A DNA stretch of 64,000 nt from Pseudomonas sp. M47T1 (GCF_000263855.1 NZ_AJWX01000026.1:1-64000); one strand, 5' to 3'. Shown: positions 1 to 8,313, counted from the first letter of the stretch. Notes: generated by a model not told the origin, from the letters alone. A program made the numbers and translations.

Positions 1-1
1 G

Positions 2-2920
2 ATCAAGGTGAGCGTGCCAGGCAACCCCGACCCGGACCCTTCCACGCCCTACATCAATGAAGACCTGTTGCCACCCACCGGCATTCCCGCCGTCATCGAT
101 GCGGCGAGTGCCGTGGACCTGACGCTCGGCATTCCGCGCTATGAAAACCTCCACGCGGGGGATGTCATCACGCTGTATTGGACCGGCATTTCCGTGACCC
201 ATACCGTCACCGCCGCCGAGGCCAGCACGCCAACCTTACCGCTGAGCATAGTGGTGAGCGCCGACATCATTCGTGCCAACCCGGGGCTTGCCCTGGTGGT
301 GAATTACGACATTCGCGATGTGGTGAAAAACTGGTCGTTGTTCAGCCTTTCCACTCACACCGATGTCGAGGCCCCCGGCGGCTTGCTGACACCCTCAGTA
401 AGGGATGCCGATGATTATGACGTGTTGGACGTCGACGACCTAAACGGCGGCGATGTAGCCATCTGGGTGCCCGTGCGCGATAACCTTGCCGTGGGCGAGC
501 AAGGCGTGCTGACCTGGGTGGGCCAGCCGGTGCTGGGCTCCCAGGTGCATTACACCCAGCCGTTTGTGATTGCCCAGGCCGCCACCCGCCTGACCCTGTA
601 CGTGCCCAACGGTCAGGCCGCCGCCTTGGTGGGCAGCACAGCCTCGGTGTATTACGACGTCAATGGCCGCCGCTCCTCACGTGCTTCGGTCAGCCTCATT
701 GGCCAACCCGTCACCCTGGCGTTGCCGCACCTCACCAACGTGACACCACCGGACTACAACCCCGACCTGATCCCTGGCAGCACCCAGGAAGTGATCGTTC
801 CGGCGTATGCCTTCATGGCGGTGGGGCAACGCGTGACGCTGGTGTGGGACGGCACCAGCGCCAGCGGCGGCAATGTGTATGAAACCTTCGAACGGGACAT
901 TCAATCGCAATCGCAGGTGGGGCGCGATATCAGCTTCCAGGTCGACAAAAACCTGGCTGCGGCGTTGGCCGGCGGGTCATTGAAGGTCAGTTACAAAGTG
1001 GCGGCTGGCGGGCAGGAATATCCCTCGCCCGAGCTTGAGTTGAATGTTGTGGGGCAAACCAGCACCTTGCCAGTGCCGCAAACCTATCCGGAGTTCGCTG
1101 ATGGGCAGGTAGACCCCAACCTGGTAGGTGATAGCGTCAGCGTGATCATCCAGGCTCGCGCGCCGCTGTCGCCGGGCGACATCATCAATCTGTATTGGCA
1201 TGGTCGGGCCGATGCCAGCTATAGCCATGAGTTCGTGTTCCCCGCATCGGGCAACCTGGACGTCACAATTGACACGTCGCCGTTCATTACCGGCAATGCC
1301 CTGGGGGACGTAGAGGTGTGGTACACGGCCCGCAGTGGTAGCACCGACCTGGGTACCTCTGGCTCGCTGGTGCTGCACATTGGCGAGGTCACTGAACACC
1401 CTTGGCCTGCGCCGATTGTCCACGATGCCACGGGCACTGCCATCGCCGAGTTCCACCCGGTGAGGCCTGGAACGGTCGCTGAAGAGAACGGTGTCACCGT
1501 GCTCATCAACGATGACCGGCTCCTGCCTGGCGACACAGTGGCGGTGGTACTGGTTATTCCCGGACGCGAGCCTGACGCTGAATTTGCCACGGTCTCGGCC
1601 GGGCTTGCCAGCGCCGCCCTCAGGCGTGAGCTGATTGTCGCAAGCCTGGGCAAGCAGGTGATGTTCGAATACGTGGTCTGGCGAAATGGTGAAGTAATAG
1701 CCACATGGGCCGAGTTGTACCTGCCGTTCCTGGATATTCCGGAGTCGGCGTTACCCATACCGTACATTGTCGAGGCAACTGGCGGCGCACTTGATGTTAC
1801 CAGGCTGCCCAGTGACGCCACAGCGAAGGTCGACGCCTGGGTATGGCTGATGCCTGGGCAACACTATTGGTTTCAGGCCCTGGGCACGCTGGCTAACGGT
1901 TCGAGCACGGTCATCACCTTGGCTACCAATGCCCTGGTCAGTGGTGCGGTCACCGAACCTGTGCCACTGGCTGAGTTGCAGGCACTGCTGGACGGCAGTA
2001 CGTTGACCCTGGTGATGCGTGTCGCGTTTGGCACCGATTCAGAGAACACGGTTACCTTTGCACAACACGCGTATACCGTGCATACGCTGGTCGAGGCACG
2101 GCCAACCATCACGGCAGTGACCTCGGCCACCGGCCCCGTTGTACACAATGGCTATACCTCCAGCACTGCCGTCACCTTGGCAGGCACAGGCACGCCCGGC
2201 CAGCCGCTGGACATTATCGATGGGGTAACGGTGGTAGGCACCACCGTCGTCAATGCTCAGGGGCAATGGACGGCGCAAGTGACGGGACTGATAGTGGGGG
2301 CGCACACTTTCAAGGCCAGGGATGCATTCGGCGACAGGTTGGAGTCTGCCGTGTGGGCCATCAACGTTGTGGCGCTGCTGCAGATCGACACCACCACCAT
2401 GACGCTGTCAGGGCGCGTGCTACGTGACACGCGCATACCCACGGCGCCCCCCGCCAACAGTTCTGCCACTCGCACGGCAACCGGCGGCAAGCCGCCTTAC
2501 ACCTACAGCTCTGCCAACGTCAACATCGCCCAGGTCAATGCCCAGACCGGGCAGGTCTATTCAGTGGGTAATGGCAGCACGAGGATAACCGCGCAGGACG
2601 CCATCGGCCAGACAGTGTCTTATGCCGTTACCACGTCCAACGTCTATCGGGTGATCTTCACCTCGGGTTATCAAACGTACAAATATGTTGAGAGCTACAC
2701 CACTCAGGCAGGCGCTAGGTTGATGTCGCTGGCCGAATTCAGAAGTTACCTGGCGACTTACAACGGTGTGCCACAGAATAACGGAGTGTTCTGGACAACC
2801 GACGTCGCCGGCGTAGGGCTGCGCTGGGCGATAGAGTCTCAGACCGGCCATACTCAGAAACTGGTGGATTTAGGCTTTGGTGGTAACACGGCGTTCGGCA
2901 TGGGGATTAAAAATACTTGA
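2..2920 (+). CDS. Large Ig-like repeat surface protein, 5' end outside window
   Basis: The frame is open from the window edge, so the GTG at position 8 is probably internal and the protein is partial (at least 970 residues). About six related beta-rich units of roughly 115 residues follow one another up to residue ~690; each carries a phrase like 'GDVITLYW' or 'GQRVTLVW' and ends in a Tyr-rich strand. Then come an Ig-like domain (~700-795, with 'GTGTPGQPLDI'), a Big_2-like domain (~800-880, 'ATGGKPPYTY') and a distinct C-terminal domain of ~90 residues. Such proteins are common in Pseudomonas and thought to be exported, but their ligands are unknown to me. No signal peptide can be judged because the start is missing. 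Surface location is inferred from domain type. Confidence 0.8.
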   Translation: MKVSVPGNPDPDPSTPYINEDLLPPTGIPAVIDAASAVDLTLGIPRYENLHAGDVITLYWTGISVTHTVTAAEASTPTLPLSIVVSADIIRANPGLALVVNYDIRDVVKNWSLFSLSTHTDVEAPGGLLTPSVRDADDYDVLDVDDLNGGDVAIWVPVRDNLAVGEQGVLTWVGQPVLGSQVHYTQPFVIAQAATRLTLYVPNGQAAALVGSTASVYYDVNGRRSSRASVSLIGQPVTLALPHLTNVTPPDYNPDLIPGSTQEVIVPAYAFMAVGQRVTLVWDGTSASGGNVYETFERDIQSQSQVGRDISFQVDKNLAAALAGGSLKVSYKVAAGGQEYPSPELELNVVGQTSTLPVPQTYPEFADGQVDPNLVGDSVSVIIQARAPLSPGDIINLYWHGRADASYSHEFVFPASGNLDVTIDTSPFITGNALGDVEVWYTARSGSTDLGTSGSLVLHIGEVTEHPWPAPIVHDATGTAIAEFHPVRPGTVAEENGVTVLINDDRLLPGDTVAVVLVIPGREPDAEFATVSAGLASAALRRELIVASLGKQVMFEYVVWRNGEVIATWAELYLPFLDIPESALPIPYIVEATGGALDVTRLPSDATAKVDAWVWLMPGQHYWFQALGTLANGSSTVITLATNALVSGAVTEPVPLAELQALLDGSTLTLVMRVAFGTDSENTVTFAQHAYTVHTLVEARPTITAVTSATGPVVHNGYTSSTAVTLAGTGTPGQPLDIIDGVTVVGTTVVNAQGQWTAQVTGLIVGAHTFKARDAFGDRLESAVWAINVVALLQIDTTTMTLSGRVLRDTRIPTAPPANSSATRTATGGKPPYTYSSANVNIAQVNAQTGQVYSVGNGSTRITAQDAIGQTVSYAVTTSNVYRVIFTSGYQTYKYVESYTTQAGARLMSLAEFRSYLATYNGVPQNNGVFWTTDVAGVGLRWAIESQTGHTQKLVDLGFGGNTAFGMGIKNT

Positions 2921-2930
2921 TGGGCAGGTA

Positions 2931-2953
2931 GGGCCGCCGTTTTCAGGCGGCCC
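2931..2953. terminator. Hairpin after the repeat protein
   Basis: GGGCCGCC and GGCGGCCC form an 8-bp stem around a 7-nt loop, 11 bp after the stop codon. No T-run follows, so a role as intrinsic terminator is only probable. Confidence 0.4.
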
Positions 2954-3147
2954 GGCTGTGCGTGAGAGGGGAAAGAGGGGCCGGCTTAAGTTCTGTACGA
3001 AAAACCGAAGGTGGTCAATGGCAACACCTGGGTTATTGGCCTGGGCCATATTTTTCAGACAGCCCCTGGCCGCCGACATCGCCAGGCTCGACAACCTGTC
3101 GAGTGGCGGTGCGGCGACAGTCATTTACTGCCAACCACTACCTGGCC

Positions 3148-3597
3148 TTACCACGTAATATTATCGAGGAACGCCTGCTCACCCGCCGCAGTGTAAACTT
3201 GCAATAACAGCAATTTCAAATCACGACCACTGTCATCGTCGACAGGGAACGTATGCCGACCATTACCTATATCCTTTTGGCCAAATCCTCCTTCCTCAAA
3301 TTGCCAATAGGCAAATGTTTTAATACGACTTTTCGCACCGAAGTCCAGGGTGATTTTCTGGACAGCGGACCTACCCGTGAATTCAAAAAGGAAGGCGTAC
3401 TGCAGCGCAGGCTCAACAACAGGGGGGACTGTTGCTTTGAGTACGTTGCCAGACATGCTGGAAAACTCCGCGGGCGCAGCTACCACCTCCAAACTTACGC
3501 CCTGGCCACGCAACACAAAACTCTCGGTTGTAACGTTTTCTACAGGGCCAGGATTAAGGGAATCAAAATTCTCTTCTTTTCCAGAGTGCGATTTCAT
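3148..3597 (-). CDS. Hypothetical protein, beta-sandwich-like
   Basis: Predicted product of 149 residues starting MKSHSGKEENFDS. I chose the ATG at 3597 because GGGTGGTG lies just upstream; an in-frame GTG at 3612 overlaps that sequence. There is no signal peptide or membrane segment. The C-terminal half alternates hydrophobic and polar residues and ends 'AFLDNITW', a strand pattern reminiscent of carbohydrate-binding-like beta sandwiches, but I do not recognise a family. It is convergent with the Ig-like repeat gene and could be a companion of it. Function unknown. Confidence 0.6.
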   Translation of the reverse strand: MKSHSGKEENFDSLNPGPVENVTTESFVLRGQGVSLEVVAAPAEFSSMSGNVLKATVPPVVEPALQYAFLFEFTGRSAVQKITLDFGAKSRIKTFAYWQFEEGGFGQKDIGNGRHTFPVDDDSGRDLKLLLLQVYTAAGEQAFLDNITW

Positions 3598-3677
3598 GAT
3601 GACACCACCCACAGTTTAATTAAACAATAGTTTACCGGCATTGAACCCAATCAATTCGGCGACTCCACTGTAACCAA

Positions 3678-3694
3678 TACCGATCAAATCGGTA
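3678..3694. promoter_or_regulatory. Inverted repeat, possible operator
   Basis: TACCGAT-CAA-ATCGGTA is a perfect 7-bp inverted repeat about 80-100 bp upstream of the minus-strand gene at 3148-3597. Its regulator is unknown. The rest of the gap to ptxS (3598-4013) holds only the PtxS site and AT-rich promoter-like sequence. Confidence 0.35.
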
Positions 3695-3946
3695 ACTGGT
3701 AGAAGTGACAGGTACAAAAAATAACGTCCGCATGAAAAATTTCTTTCGTAGAGCTTAAGCGCGGCAAACGACATCCAACAGTTACACTCACGCGCACCCG
3801 CAACTTTTATACAGGCATGGCTCCTATAAAAAATCAGGTGACCGTAGATTTAGGGATGGCAGACCAGCCCTGCGCCTCATTTCATACCCACTACGAAAAA
3901 CGCCAAACTTGACGCCCCCTACTCCGCCAGTGTCTCCTACCCACAC

Positions 3947-3960
3947 TGAAACCGCTTTCA
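3947..3960. promoter_or_regulatory. PtxS operator upstream of ptxS
   Basis: TGAAACCGCTTTCA matches the known PtxS palindrome TGAAACCGGTTTCA except for one base at the centre. It lies 54 bp before the chosen ptxS start, fitting the known autorepression of ptxS. Two more copies lie at 6362 and 6539. Confidence 0.85.
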
Positions 3961-4013
3961 GCCAACCCCGCCTCCGTATGACGACTACAACTCCAACAAG
4001 GACCACAGGCCCC

Positions 4014-5039
4014 GTGAGCAGCCCCACCGCCCCGCCCCGTCACCGCGTCACCATGCTCGACGTCGCCCGCCGTGCCGGCGTGTCGAAAGCCAGCGTGTCG
4101 CGCTTCATCGGTGACGACAAAGCCCTGCTCTCGGACGCCATCGCCCTGCGCATCGAAAAAGCCATCAGCGAGCTGGGCTACCGGCCCAACCAGATGGCCC
4201 GCGGCCTGAAACGCGGGCGCACACGGCTGATCGGCATGCTCATGGCCGATATCCGCAACCCCTATTCCATTGCCGTGATGCACGGCGTGGAAACCGCCTG
4301 CCGCCGTCATGGCTACAGCCTGGTGGTGTGCAACACCGACCGCGACGGCGAACAGGAACTGCAGCAACTCGACGCCCTGCGCTCGTACAACATCGAAGGG
4401 TTGATCGTGAACACCCTGGGCAAGCACATGGACGCGCTGCGCGAACTGCAAAGCGAACGCCCCATGGTGCTGGTGGACCGCAAGCTGGAAGACTTTCACA
4501 GCGACATCGCCGGGCTGGACAACGCGGGCGCCATGCGCATGGGCCTGGTGCATTTGAAGGCGCGCGGCTATCGCGACCTGGCACTGGTCAGCGAACCCCA
4601 GGACGGTACCAGCTCGCGCAACGAGCGCATCAGCGCCTTCGATGCGCTGGTGGCCCAGGACCGTGAGCTGAGTGGCTGCATGCTGCAAACCGGCGCCGAA
4701 CTTGAAACCCGCCTGCGCGAGTTCCTGGCCGCGCCCGGCCCAGGCCCCAAGGCGCTGTTCTGCGCCAACGGCCTGGCGGCGCTGGCGGCTACCCAGGCGT
4801 TGCGCGGGCTGGGCTGCAACCTGTTCGATGACGTGGGGCTGATTGCCCTGGATGACCTTGACTGGTACCCGCTGGTGGGCAGCGGCATCACCGCGCTGGC
4901 ACAGCCTACCCACGCCATTGGCGTGCGGGCGTTCGAGTGTTTGCTGGAGCGCTTGCGCGGGGATGCGGGGGCGGCGCAGCGGTTTGATTTTGCCGCCGAG
5001 CTGATCGTGCGCGGCTCAACGCCCCCCAAACACAACTGA
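4014..5039 (+). CDS. ptxS: LacI-family repressor of 2-ketogluconate genes
   Basis: LacI/GalR-type regulator. The N-terminal helix-turn-helix reads 'TMLDVARRAGVSKASVSRF' (residues ~12-31), followed by the hinge 'YRPNQMARGLK' and a periplasmic-binding-like effector domain. PtxS is known to release its operators on binding 2-ketogluconate. The GTG start at 4014 gives 341 residues, close to the ~340 of P. aeruginosa PtxS, and has AAGGA 11 nt upstream; the ATG at 3978 has no visible ribosome site. The identification rests on the fold, the palindromes at this gene and at the kgu operon, and the adjacency to kguEKTD. Unlike the compact arrangement in some species, a DUF6124 gene and ~1.5 kb separate it from kguE. 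Confidence 0.9.
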   Translation: MSSPTAPPRHRVTMLDVARRAGVSKASVSRFIGDDKALLSDAIALRIEKAISELGYRPNQMARGLKRGRTRLIGMLMADIRNPYSIAVMHGVETACRRHGYSLVVCNTDRDGEQELQQLDALRSYNIEGLIVNTLGKHMDALRELQSERPMVLVDRKLEDFHSDIAGLDNAGAMRMGLVHLKARGYRDLALVSEPQDGTSSRNERISAFDALVAQDRELSGCMLQTGAELETRLREFLAAPGPGPKALFCANGLAALAATQALRGLGCNLFDDVGLIALDDLDWYPLVGSGITALAQPTHAIGVRAFECLLERLRGDAGAAQRFDFAAELIVRGSTPPKHN

Positions 5040-5105
5040 CTGACGGCCGCACGTGGGACCGGGCGAAGCTCGGGAAGCGAACGTGCCCGCATAGCAGCGA
5101 CTGCT

Positions 5106-5348
5106 TGTGGGAGCAGGCTCGCCAGCTCCCGCAGTGTGAATGCAAACACCGATCTGGGGTCCTACGCTGTGGGAGATTCTATGGTGTTGAGCAATCTGTG
5201 GGAGCGGGTTCTGCCCGCGAAAAGTACACCGCGACGTATCTGAAATACCGCAGTGCGTTCTTCGCGGGCAGAGCCCACTCCCACAATGCCAATGCAACCA
5301 ACGATGTGGGCCTTGCCACTGTGGGAGCAAAGCTTGCTCGCGATGCAG
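5106..5348. repeat. Cluster of GTGGGAGC-type REP sequences
   Basis: Copies of the Pseudomonas REP core occur at ~5106-5133, 5197-5221, 5261-5286 (inverted) and 5320-5348. The pair at 5197 and 5286 faces inward and can form a long hairpin (GTGGGAGCGGGTTCTGCCCGC against its near-complement). I see no gene in 5040-5458. The cluster may end transcripts from ptxS. Confidence 0.8.
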
Positions 5349-5458
5349 GCGACACCGCCCCGCCGCTACCGAAGGCTGCGTCCGGCTTGCCGCGGTATAC
5401 CTGATTGACCGCAGCGTCAAAGGCGCGGCTTGACGGACGCTGCTATAGCAGTCGGGCT

Positions 5459-5815
5459 TCAATCCGTAACAGGCAACCCCGCCAACGACGCCTCCACCAA
5501 CGCCCGCGCAATCTCGCTCAGGTGCTCCACATTTCGCGCCATGGCACGCCACTGTGGCGGGCAATTCCCCACCAGTTCGGCAGCGCCGGCGCTGGTGCTT
5601 TTCAGGTAGGCGCAGGCTTGAGTCAGTGCCTCCTCCAACGGCATGCCATTGCGCACGGCCAGGATCGGCATGTCGCCTTCACACGGGCCGAAAGGATGGT
5701 GGGCGGTAACATATTCGGCCATGACGGGGGTGCTCCTGCACTGGGCGTCGAGGCGGATGGGTGATGAGGTTTCAGGCAGGGGAAAATCGGGTGGATCGGG
5801 GGTCAGCTTAACCAT
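5459..5815 (-). CDS. DUF6124/DUF3077-type protein (paralog 1)
   Basis: 118-residue protein starting MVKLTPDPPDFPLPETSS, with AGGAG 8 nt before the ATG. The core 'MPLEEALTQACAYLKS' followed by a long helical stretch to 'ALVEASLAGLPV' matches the small Pseudomonas family annotated as DUF3077 or DUF6124. The second copy at 37620-37916 shares the layout: a Pro-rich start, a strand-like 'F.V..G' segment, then a helical C-terminus with 'LSEIARALVEA' against 'LVESAKALVDA'. No membrane segment or signal peptide. Function is unknown. Both paralogs are preceded by the same kind of structured leader RNA, the best clue to tight post-transcriptional control. Confidence 0.75.
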   Translation of the reverse strand: MVKLTPDPPDFPLPETSSPIRLDAQCRSTPVMAEYVTAHHPFGPCEGDMPILAVRNGMPLEEALTQACAYLKSTSAGAAELVGNCPPQWRAMARNVEHLSEIARALVEASLAGLPVTD

Positions 5816-6050
5816 GGAGCATTACTCCTGACGGTTAATTGAAACCGCCAAGCCCCGCTGCTAAACGAGGAGGTGGCGGTTGTACGCGGGTTAGCAGACC
5901 GGACCGTCAGGTACCCGGCGCACCCGAAGGTGCCCCACGCACAGCCGCCATAAACGCTAGTGGAGGCACAGATACCCACACTCGCGATGACAACGCTATG
6001 CGTCTGACGAATCTCGGACTGCTAAACCCGACCGCTGATTTCGCAGCGGC
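5816..6050 (-). ncRNA. Structured leader RNA A, C4-like
   Basis: On the minus strand, in order: a 5' hairpin CCGCTG...CAGCGG (6049-6032); segment i GGGTTTAGCAG (6029-6019); CGTCAG (6009-6004); a variable hairpin; segment j TGGCGGCTGTGCG (from 5950); a UUCG-capped hairpin GCACC-TTCG-GGTGC (5933-5920); CTGACG (5910-5905); i' CTGCTAACCC (5897-5888); j' ending ACCGCCA (to 5874); and k GTTTAGCAG (5866-5858), shortly before the ribosome site. Segment j pairs with j' over 13 positions (one mismatch, one wobble). Segment i' can pair with upstream i or downstream k. Helices i-i' and j-j' cross, so they form a pseudoknot or exclude each other. The same architecture recurs at 37917-38155 with compensatory changes. 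It resembles the phage C4 antisense RNA; family membership is inferred. Confidence 0.75.
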
Positions 6051-6056
6051 GGCCGC

Positions 6057-6085
6057 AGACTAACCCCGGAAAAACGCCAGTGCAA
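6057..6085 (-). promoter_or_regulatory. Candidate sigma-70 promoter of leader RNA A
   Basis: On the minus strand TTGCAC (6085-6080) and TAGTCT (6062-6057) are separated by 17 bp. The -10 box ends 7 nt before the first hairpin of the leader, so transcription would begin at about that structure. The -10 match is poor. Confidence 0.4.
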
Positions 6086-6196
6086 GCGCTCTCGCACAAC
6101 CACGACTTTAGAAACATTTCGTTATTTTTTAGCGCTGTAGGGAGATTATTGCAGATTTTTAGTGAAAATTCCTAGGGTATTTCCTACACCTGTAGT

Positions 6197-6277
6197 CGCT
6201 GCCGCCAGGCTGCGCTGGATCGCAAGCCCCTCTAAATCTGTAGCGGGCTTAAAGGCCAGCGCAGCCTGACGGCAGCG
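6197..6277. repeat. Inverted-repeat intergenic element (GCTGCCG type)
   Basis: Two 22-nt arms, 6197-6218 and 6256-6277, are near-perfect reverse complements (core GCCAGGCTGCGCTGG against CCAGCGCAGCCTGACGG) around a 37-nt spacer. A related element lies at 47193-47279. It is a Pseudomonas REP-like sequence and may separate the transcription units on either side. Confidence 0.7.
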
Positions 6278-6361
6278 GCTTGGCTCCGCGCGCCCCGGCC
6301 CCGTTGTGGCGTACGCCCCCTTGACTCCCACCCCCACCAAGGTGTTTCCTATCTCCATGGC

Positions 6362-6375
6362 TGAAACCGATTTCA
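6362..6375. promoter_or_regulatory. PtxS operator, upstream copy
   Basis: TGAAACCGATTTCA differs from the PtxS consensus at one central base. It lies 164 bp before the operator next to kguE, with a mini-ORF and hairpin between, so it may control a separate short transcript or act by looping. Confidence 0.75.
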
Positions 6376-6426
6376 GCCACACTCAACGCCGCCTGGCAAA
6401 ACAATTCCAAAAAGGAAATCAGGCCC

Positions 6427-6498
6427 ATGACCGCTCTCCTCCCCACCCGCGCCTTGCCCCAACCATCCCGGCTCGCCCGCACCCTGGTGAAAAACTGA
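6427..6498 (+). CDS. Possible 23-residue leader peptide
   Basis: An ATG follows AAAAAGGAAATCAGG and opens a 23-codon frame, MTALLPTRALPQPSRLARTL and three more residues, rich in Leu, Arg and Pro. It lies between two PtxS operators and is followed directly by a hairpin (6506-6520), the layout of a leader peptide with attenuator. No family is recognisable, and chance cannot be excluded at this length. Confidence 0.3.
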   Translation: MTALLPTRALPQPSRLARTLVKN

Positions 6499-6505
6499 AC
6501 CCCGC

Positions 6506-6525
6506 ACCCCGTTTCGGGGTCTTCT
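6506..6525 (+). terminator. Weak terminator-like hairpin before kguE
   Basis: ACCCCG-TTT-CGGGGT forms a 6-bp stem with a 3-nt loop, followed by CTTCT. The short stem and interrupted T-run make it a weak or conditional terminator. It lies 8 bp after the mini-ORF stop and 18 bp before the kguE-proximal operator. Confidence 0.45.
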
Positions 6526-6538
6526 GCTTAGCTTAATT

Positions 6539-6552
6539 TGAAACCGGTTTCA
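6539..6552. promoter_or_regulatory. PtxS operator at kguE
   Basis: TGAAACCGGTTTCA is a perfect palindrome and equals the established PtxS site. It lies 13 bp upstream of the kguE ATG, so bound repressor would sit over the transcription start region. Confidence 0.92.
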
Positions 6553-6558
6553 GAGGCC

Positions 6559-6566
6559 AATAACAA
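6559..6566 (+). promoter_or_regulatory. Crc/Hfq CA-motif at the kguE start
   Basis: AATAACAA overlaps the kguE ATG and fits the AAnAAnAA motif bound by Hfq-Crc in Pseudomonas catabolite repression. Binding would block translation of the first operon gene. Confidence 0.55.
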
Positions 6567-7351
6567 TGAATCTCTACCCCGTGTCCATCAGCCTGTCCAG
6601 TTATGGCGCCACCCTGATTCGCGAGCAAGGCCAGGCGCCCTTCGCTGCCCTGCTGGCCCAGGCCGGCGCCCACATCATTGAATGGCGCGAAGAGCTGTTC
6701 ACCACCCTGGACGCCGAACAATTGCGCCAGGCTGCCGAGGCCCAGGGCCTGCACAGCGTGTATTCCTGCCCCATGGAGCTGTGGCAGGAAGGCCGTGCCG
6801 AGCCAGACCCGGCGCTGGTGGCCGCGCTGGCCAATGCCGCAGCCTGCGGCTCGAAGTGGCTGAAAGTATCCCTCGGTTTTTTTGCCCCGCACAACGACTT
6901 TGCTGCCCTCAAGCAACTGCTGGCCAACCAGCCGGTGCGCCTGCTGGTGGAAAACGACCAAACCACCCAGGGCGGGCGCATCGACCCCCTGGCGCGTTTC
7001 TTTGCCCGCGCCCGCGAACACAGCGTGCCGTTGGGCATGACCTTTGACATCGGCAATTGGCAGTGGCAGGAACAGTCGGTGTTTAGCGCCGCCGTGCAAC
7101 TGGCCCAGTACGTGGAGTACGTGCACTGCAAGGCCGTGGAGCGCACCAGCTGTGGCAAGCTGGTGGCCATACCGCCCCATGCCCGTGACCTGGAGGTGTG
7201 GGAGCAATTGCTGCGACGCATGACACCCGGGGTGATGCGCGCTGCGGAATTTCCGCTGCAAGGCGATGATCTATTGCAAGTGACCCGTGGCCATGTGGCC
7301 ACCCTCGCCCGCTTGGGCCAACCGCATTCGGAGAGTGTCGCCCATGGCTGA
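6566..7351 (+). CDS. kguE: KguE, TIM-barrel isomerase/epimerase-like protein
   Basis: 261 residues of the AP-endonuclease-2/xylose-isomerase-like TIM barrel. Likely metal ligands are Glu129 ('LLVENDQT'), Asp161 ('TFDIGNW'), His187 ('YVHCKA') and Glu228 ('RAAEFP'). First gene of the 2-ketogluconate operon; its last 8 bases overlap kguK. KguE is conserved in this operon in pseudomonads, but its exact reaction is poorly defined; an epimerase or isomerase role on the keto acid is inferred. Control by PtxS is indicated by the operator 13 bp upstream. Confidence 0.9.
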   Translation: MNLYPVSISLSSYGATLIREQGQAPFAALLAQAGAHIIEWREELFTTLDAEQLRQAAEAQGLHSVYSCPMELWQEGRAEPDPALVAALANAAACGSKWLKVSLGFFAPHNDFAALKQLLANQPVRLLVENDQTTQGGRIDPLARFFARAREHSVPLGMTFDIGNWQWQEQSVFSAAVQLAQYVEYVHCKAVERTSCGKLVAIPPHARDLEVWEQLLRRMTPGVMRAAEFPLQGDDLLQVTRGHVATLARLGQPHSESVAHG

Positions 7352-8288
7352 TGTCCTGTGTTTTGGTGAAACCATGGCCATGCTGGTGGCCGAACAAACC
7401 GGTGACCTGGCCGCCGTCAGCCACTTCCACAAGCGCATTGCCGGTGCCGACAGCAACGTCGCCATCGGCCTGTCGCGGCTGGGCTTCAAGGTGGCCTGGC
7501 TGAGCCGGGTGGGCAATGACTCGCTGGGGCGCTTTGTGGTCGACACCCTCAAGCGCGAAGGCCTGGACTGCCGCCACGTGACGGTGGACAGCGCACACCC
7601 CACCGGTTTTCAGTTCAAGTCCCGCGAGGACGACGGCGCCGACCCGGTGGTGGAGTATTTCCGTCGCGGTTCGGCCGCCAGCCACTTGAGCGTCGACGAC
7701 CTGAACGATGACCTGCTCAGTGCCCGCCACCTGCACGCCACCGGTATCCCGCCGGCGCTGTCGGCCAGTGCCCAGGAGCTGTCCAGCCACCTGATGCAAA
7801 CCATGCGCGGAGCCGGGCGTAGCGTATCATTCGACCCCAATTTGCGCCCATCGCTGTGGCCCAGCCAGACGCGCATGATCAGCGAGGTCAACGCCCTGGC
7901 CAGCCACGCCGACTGGGTGCTGCCGGGCCTGGCCGAGGGTCGTTTGCTGACCGGTTATGACACCGCGCCCGACATTGCCGCCTTTTACCTGGACCACGGC
8001 GCGGAAGCTGTGGCCATCAAGTTGGGCGCCGAAGGGGCCTACTACCGCACCGCCTTGGGCGAAGGCTATGTGGCCGCCCATAAGGTGGACAAGGTGGTGG
8101 ACACCGTGGGCGCCGGTGACGGCTTTGCGGTGGGCGTGATCAGTGCGCTGCTGGAAGGCCAGACCATCGAACAGGCAGTCGACCGCGGTAACTGGATCGG
8201 CAGCCGCGCCGTGCAAAGCCAGGGTGACATGGAGGGCCTGCCCAGCCGCGATCAACTGTTGGACGCCGCGGCCCTGCGCCGCGCCTGA
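7344..8288 (+). CDS. kguK: 2-ketogluconate kinase
   Basis: 314-residue PfkB/ribokinase-type sugar kinase. The signature 'DTVGAGDGF' is at ~253-261, with Asp259 the expected catalytic base. The N-terminal sugar-binding part includes 'AGADSNVAIGLSRLG'. The ATG at 7344 (MADVLCFGET) overlaps the end of kguE by 8 nt, indicating translational coupling. In the known pathway KguK makes 2-keto-6-phosphogluconate using ATP in the cytoplasm. Substrate assignment comes from the conserved operon, since PfkB kinases as such are diverse. Confidence 0.92.
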   Translation: MADVLCFGETMAMLVAEQTGDLAAVSHFHKRIAGADSNVAIGLSRLGFKVAWLSRVGNDSLGRFVVDTLKREGLDCRHVTVDSAHPTGFQFKSREDDGADPVVEYFRRGSAASHLSVDDLNDDLLSARHLHATGIPPALSASAQELSSHLMQTMRGAGRSVSFDPNLRPSLWPSQTRMISEVNALASHADWVLPGLAEGRLLTGYDTAPDIAAFYLDHGAEAVAIKLGAEGAYYRTALGEGYVAAHKVDKVVDTVGAGDGFAVGVISALLEGQTIEQAVDRGNWIGSRAVQSQGDMEGLPSRDQLLDAAALRRA

Positions 8289-8313
8289 ACCCCGTGAACC
8301 CACCTGTTGCGAC

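Noticed and set aside
5106..5348. REP cluster as a CRISPR array
   Set aside because: Units are few, unevenly spaced and in both orientations, and no cas genes are present.
6146..6382. 78-codon minus-strand ORF before kguE
   Set aside because: Most of it is the translation of an inverted-repeat REP-like element.
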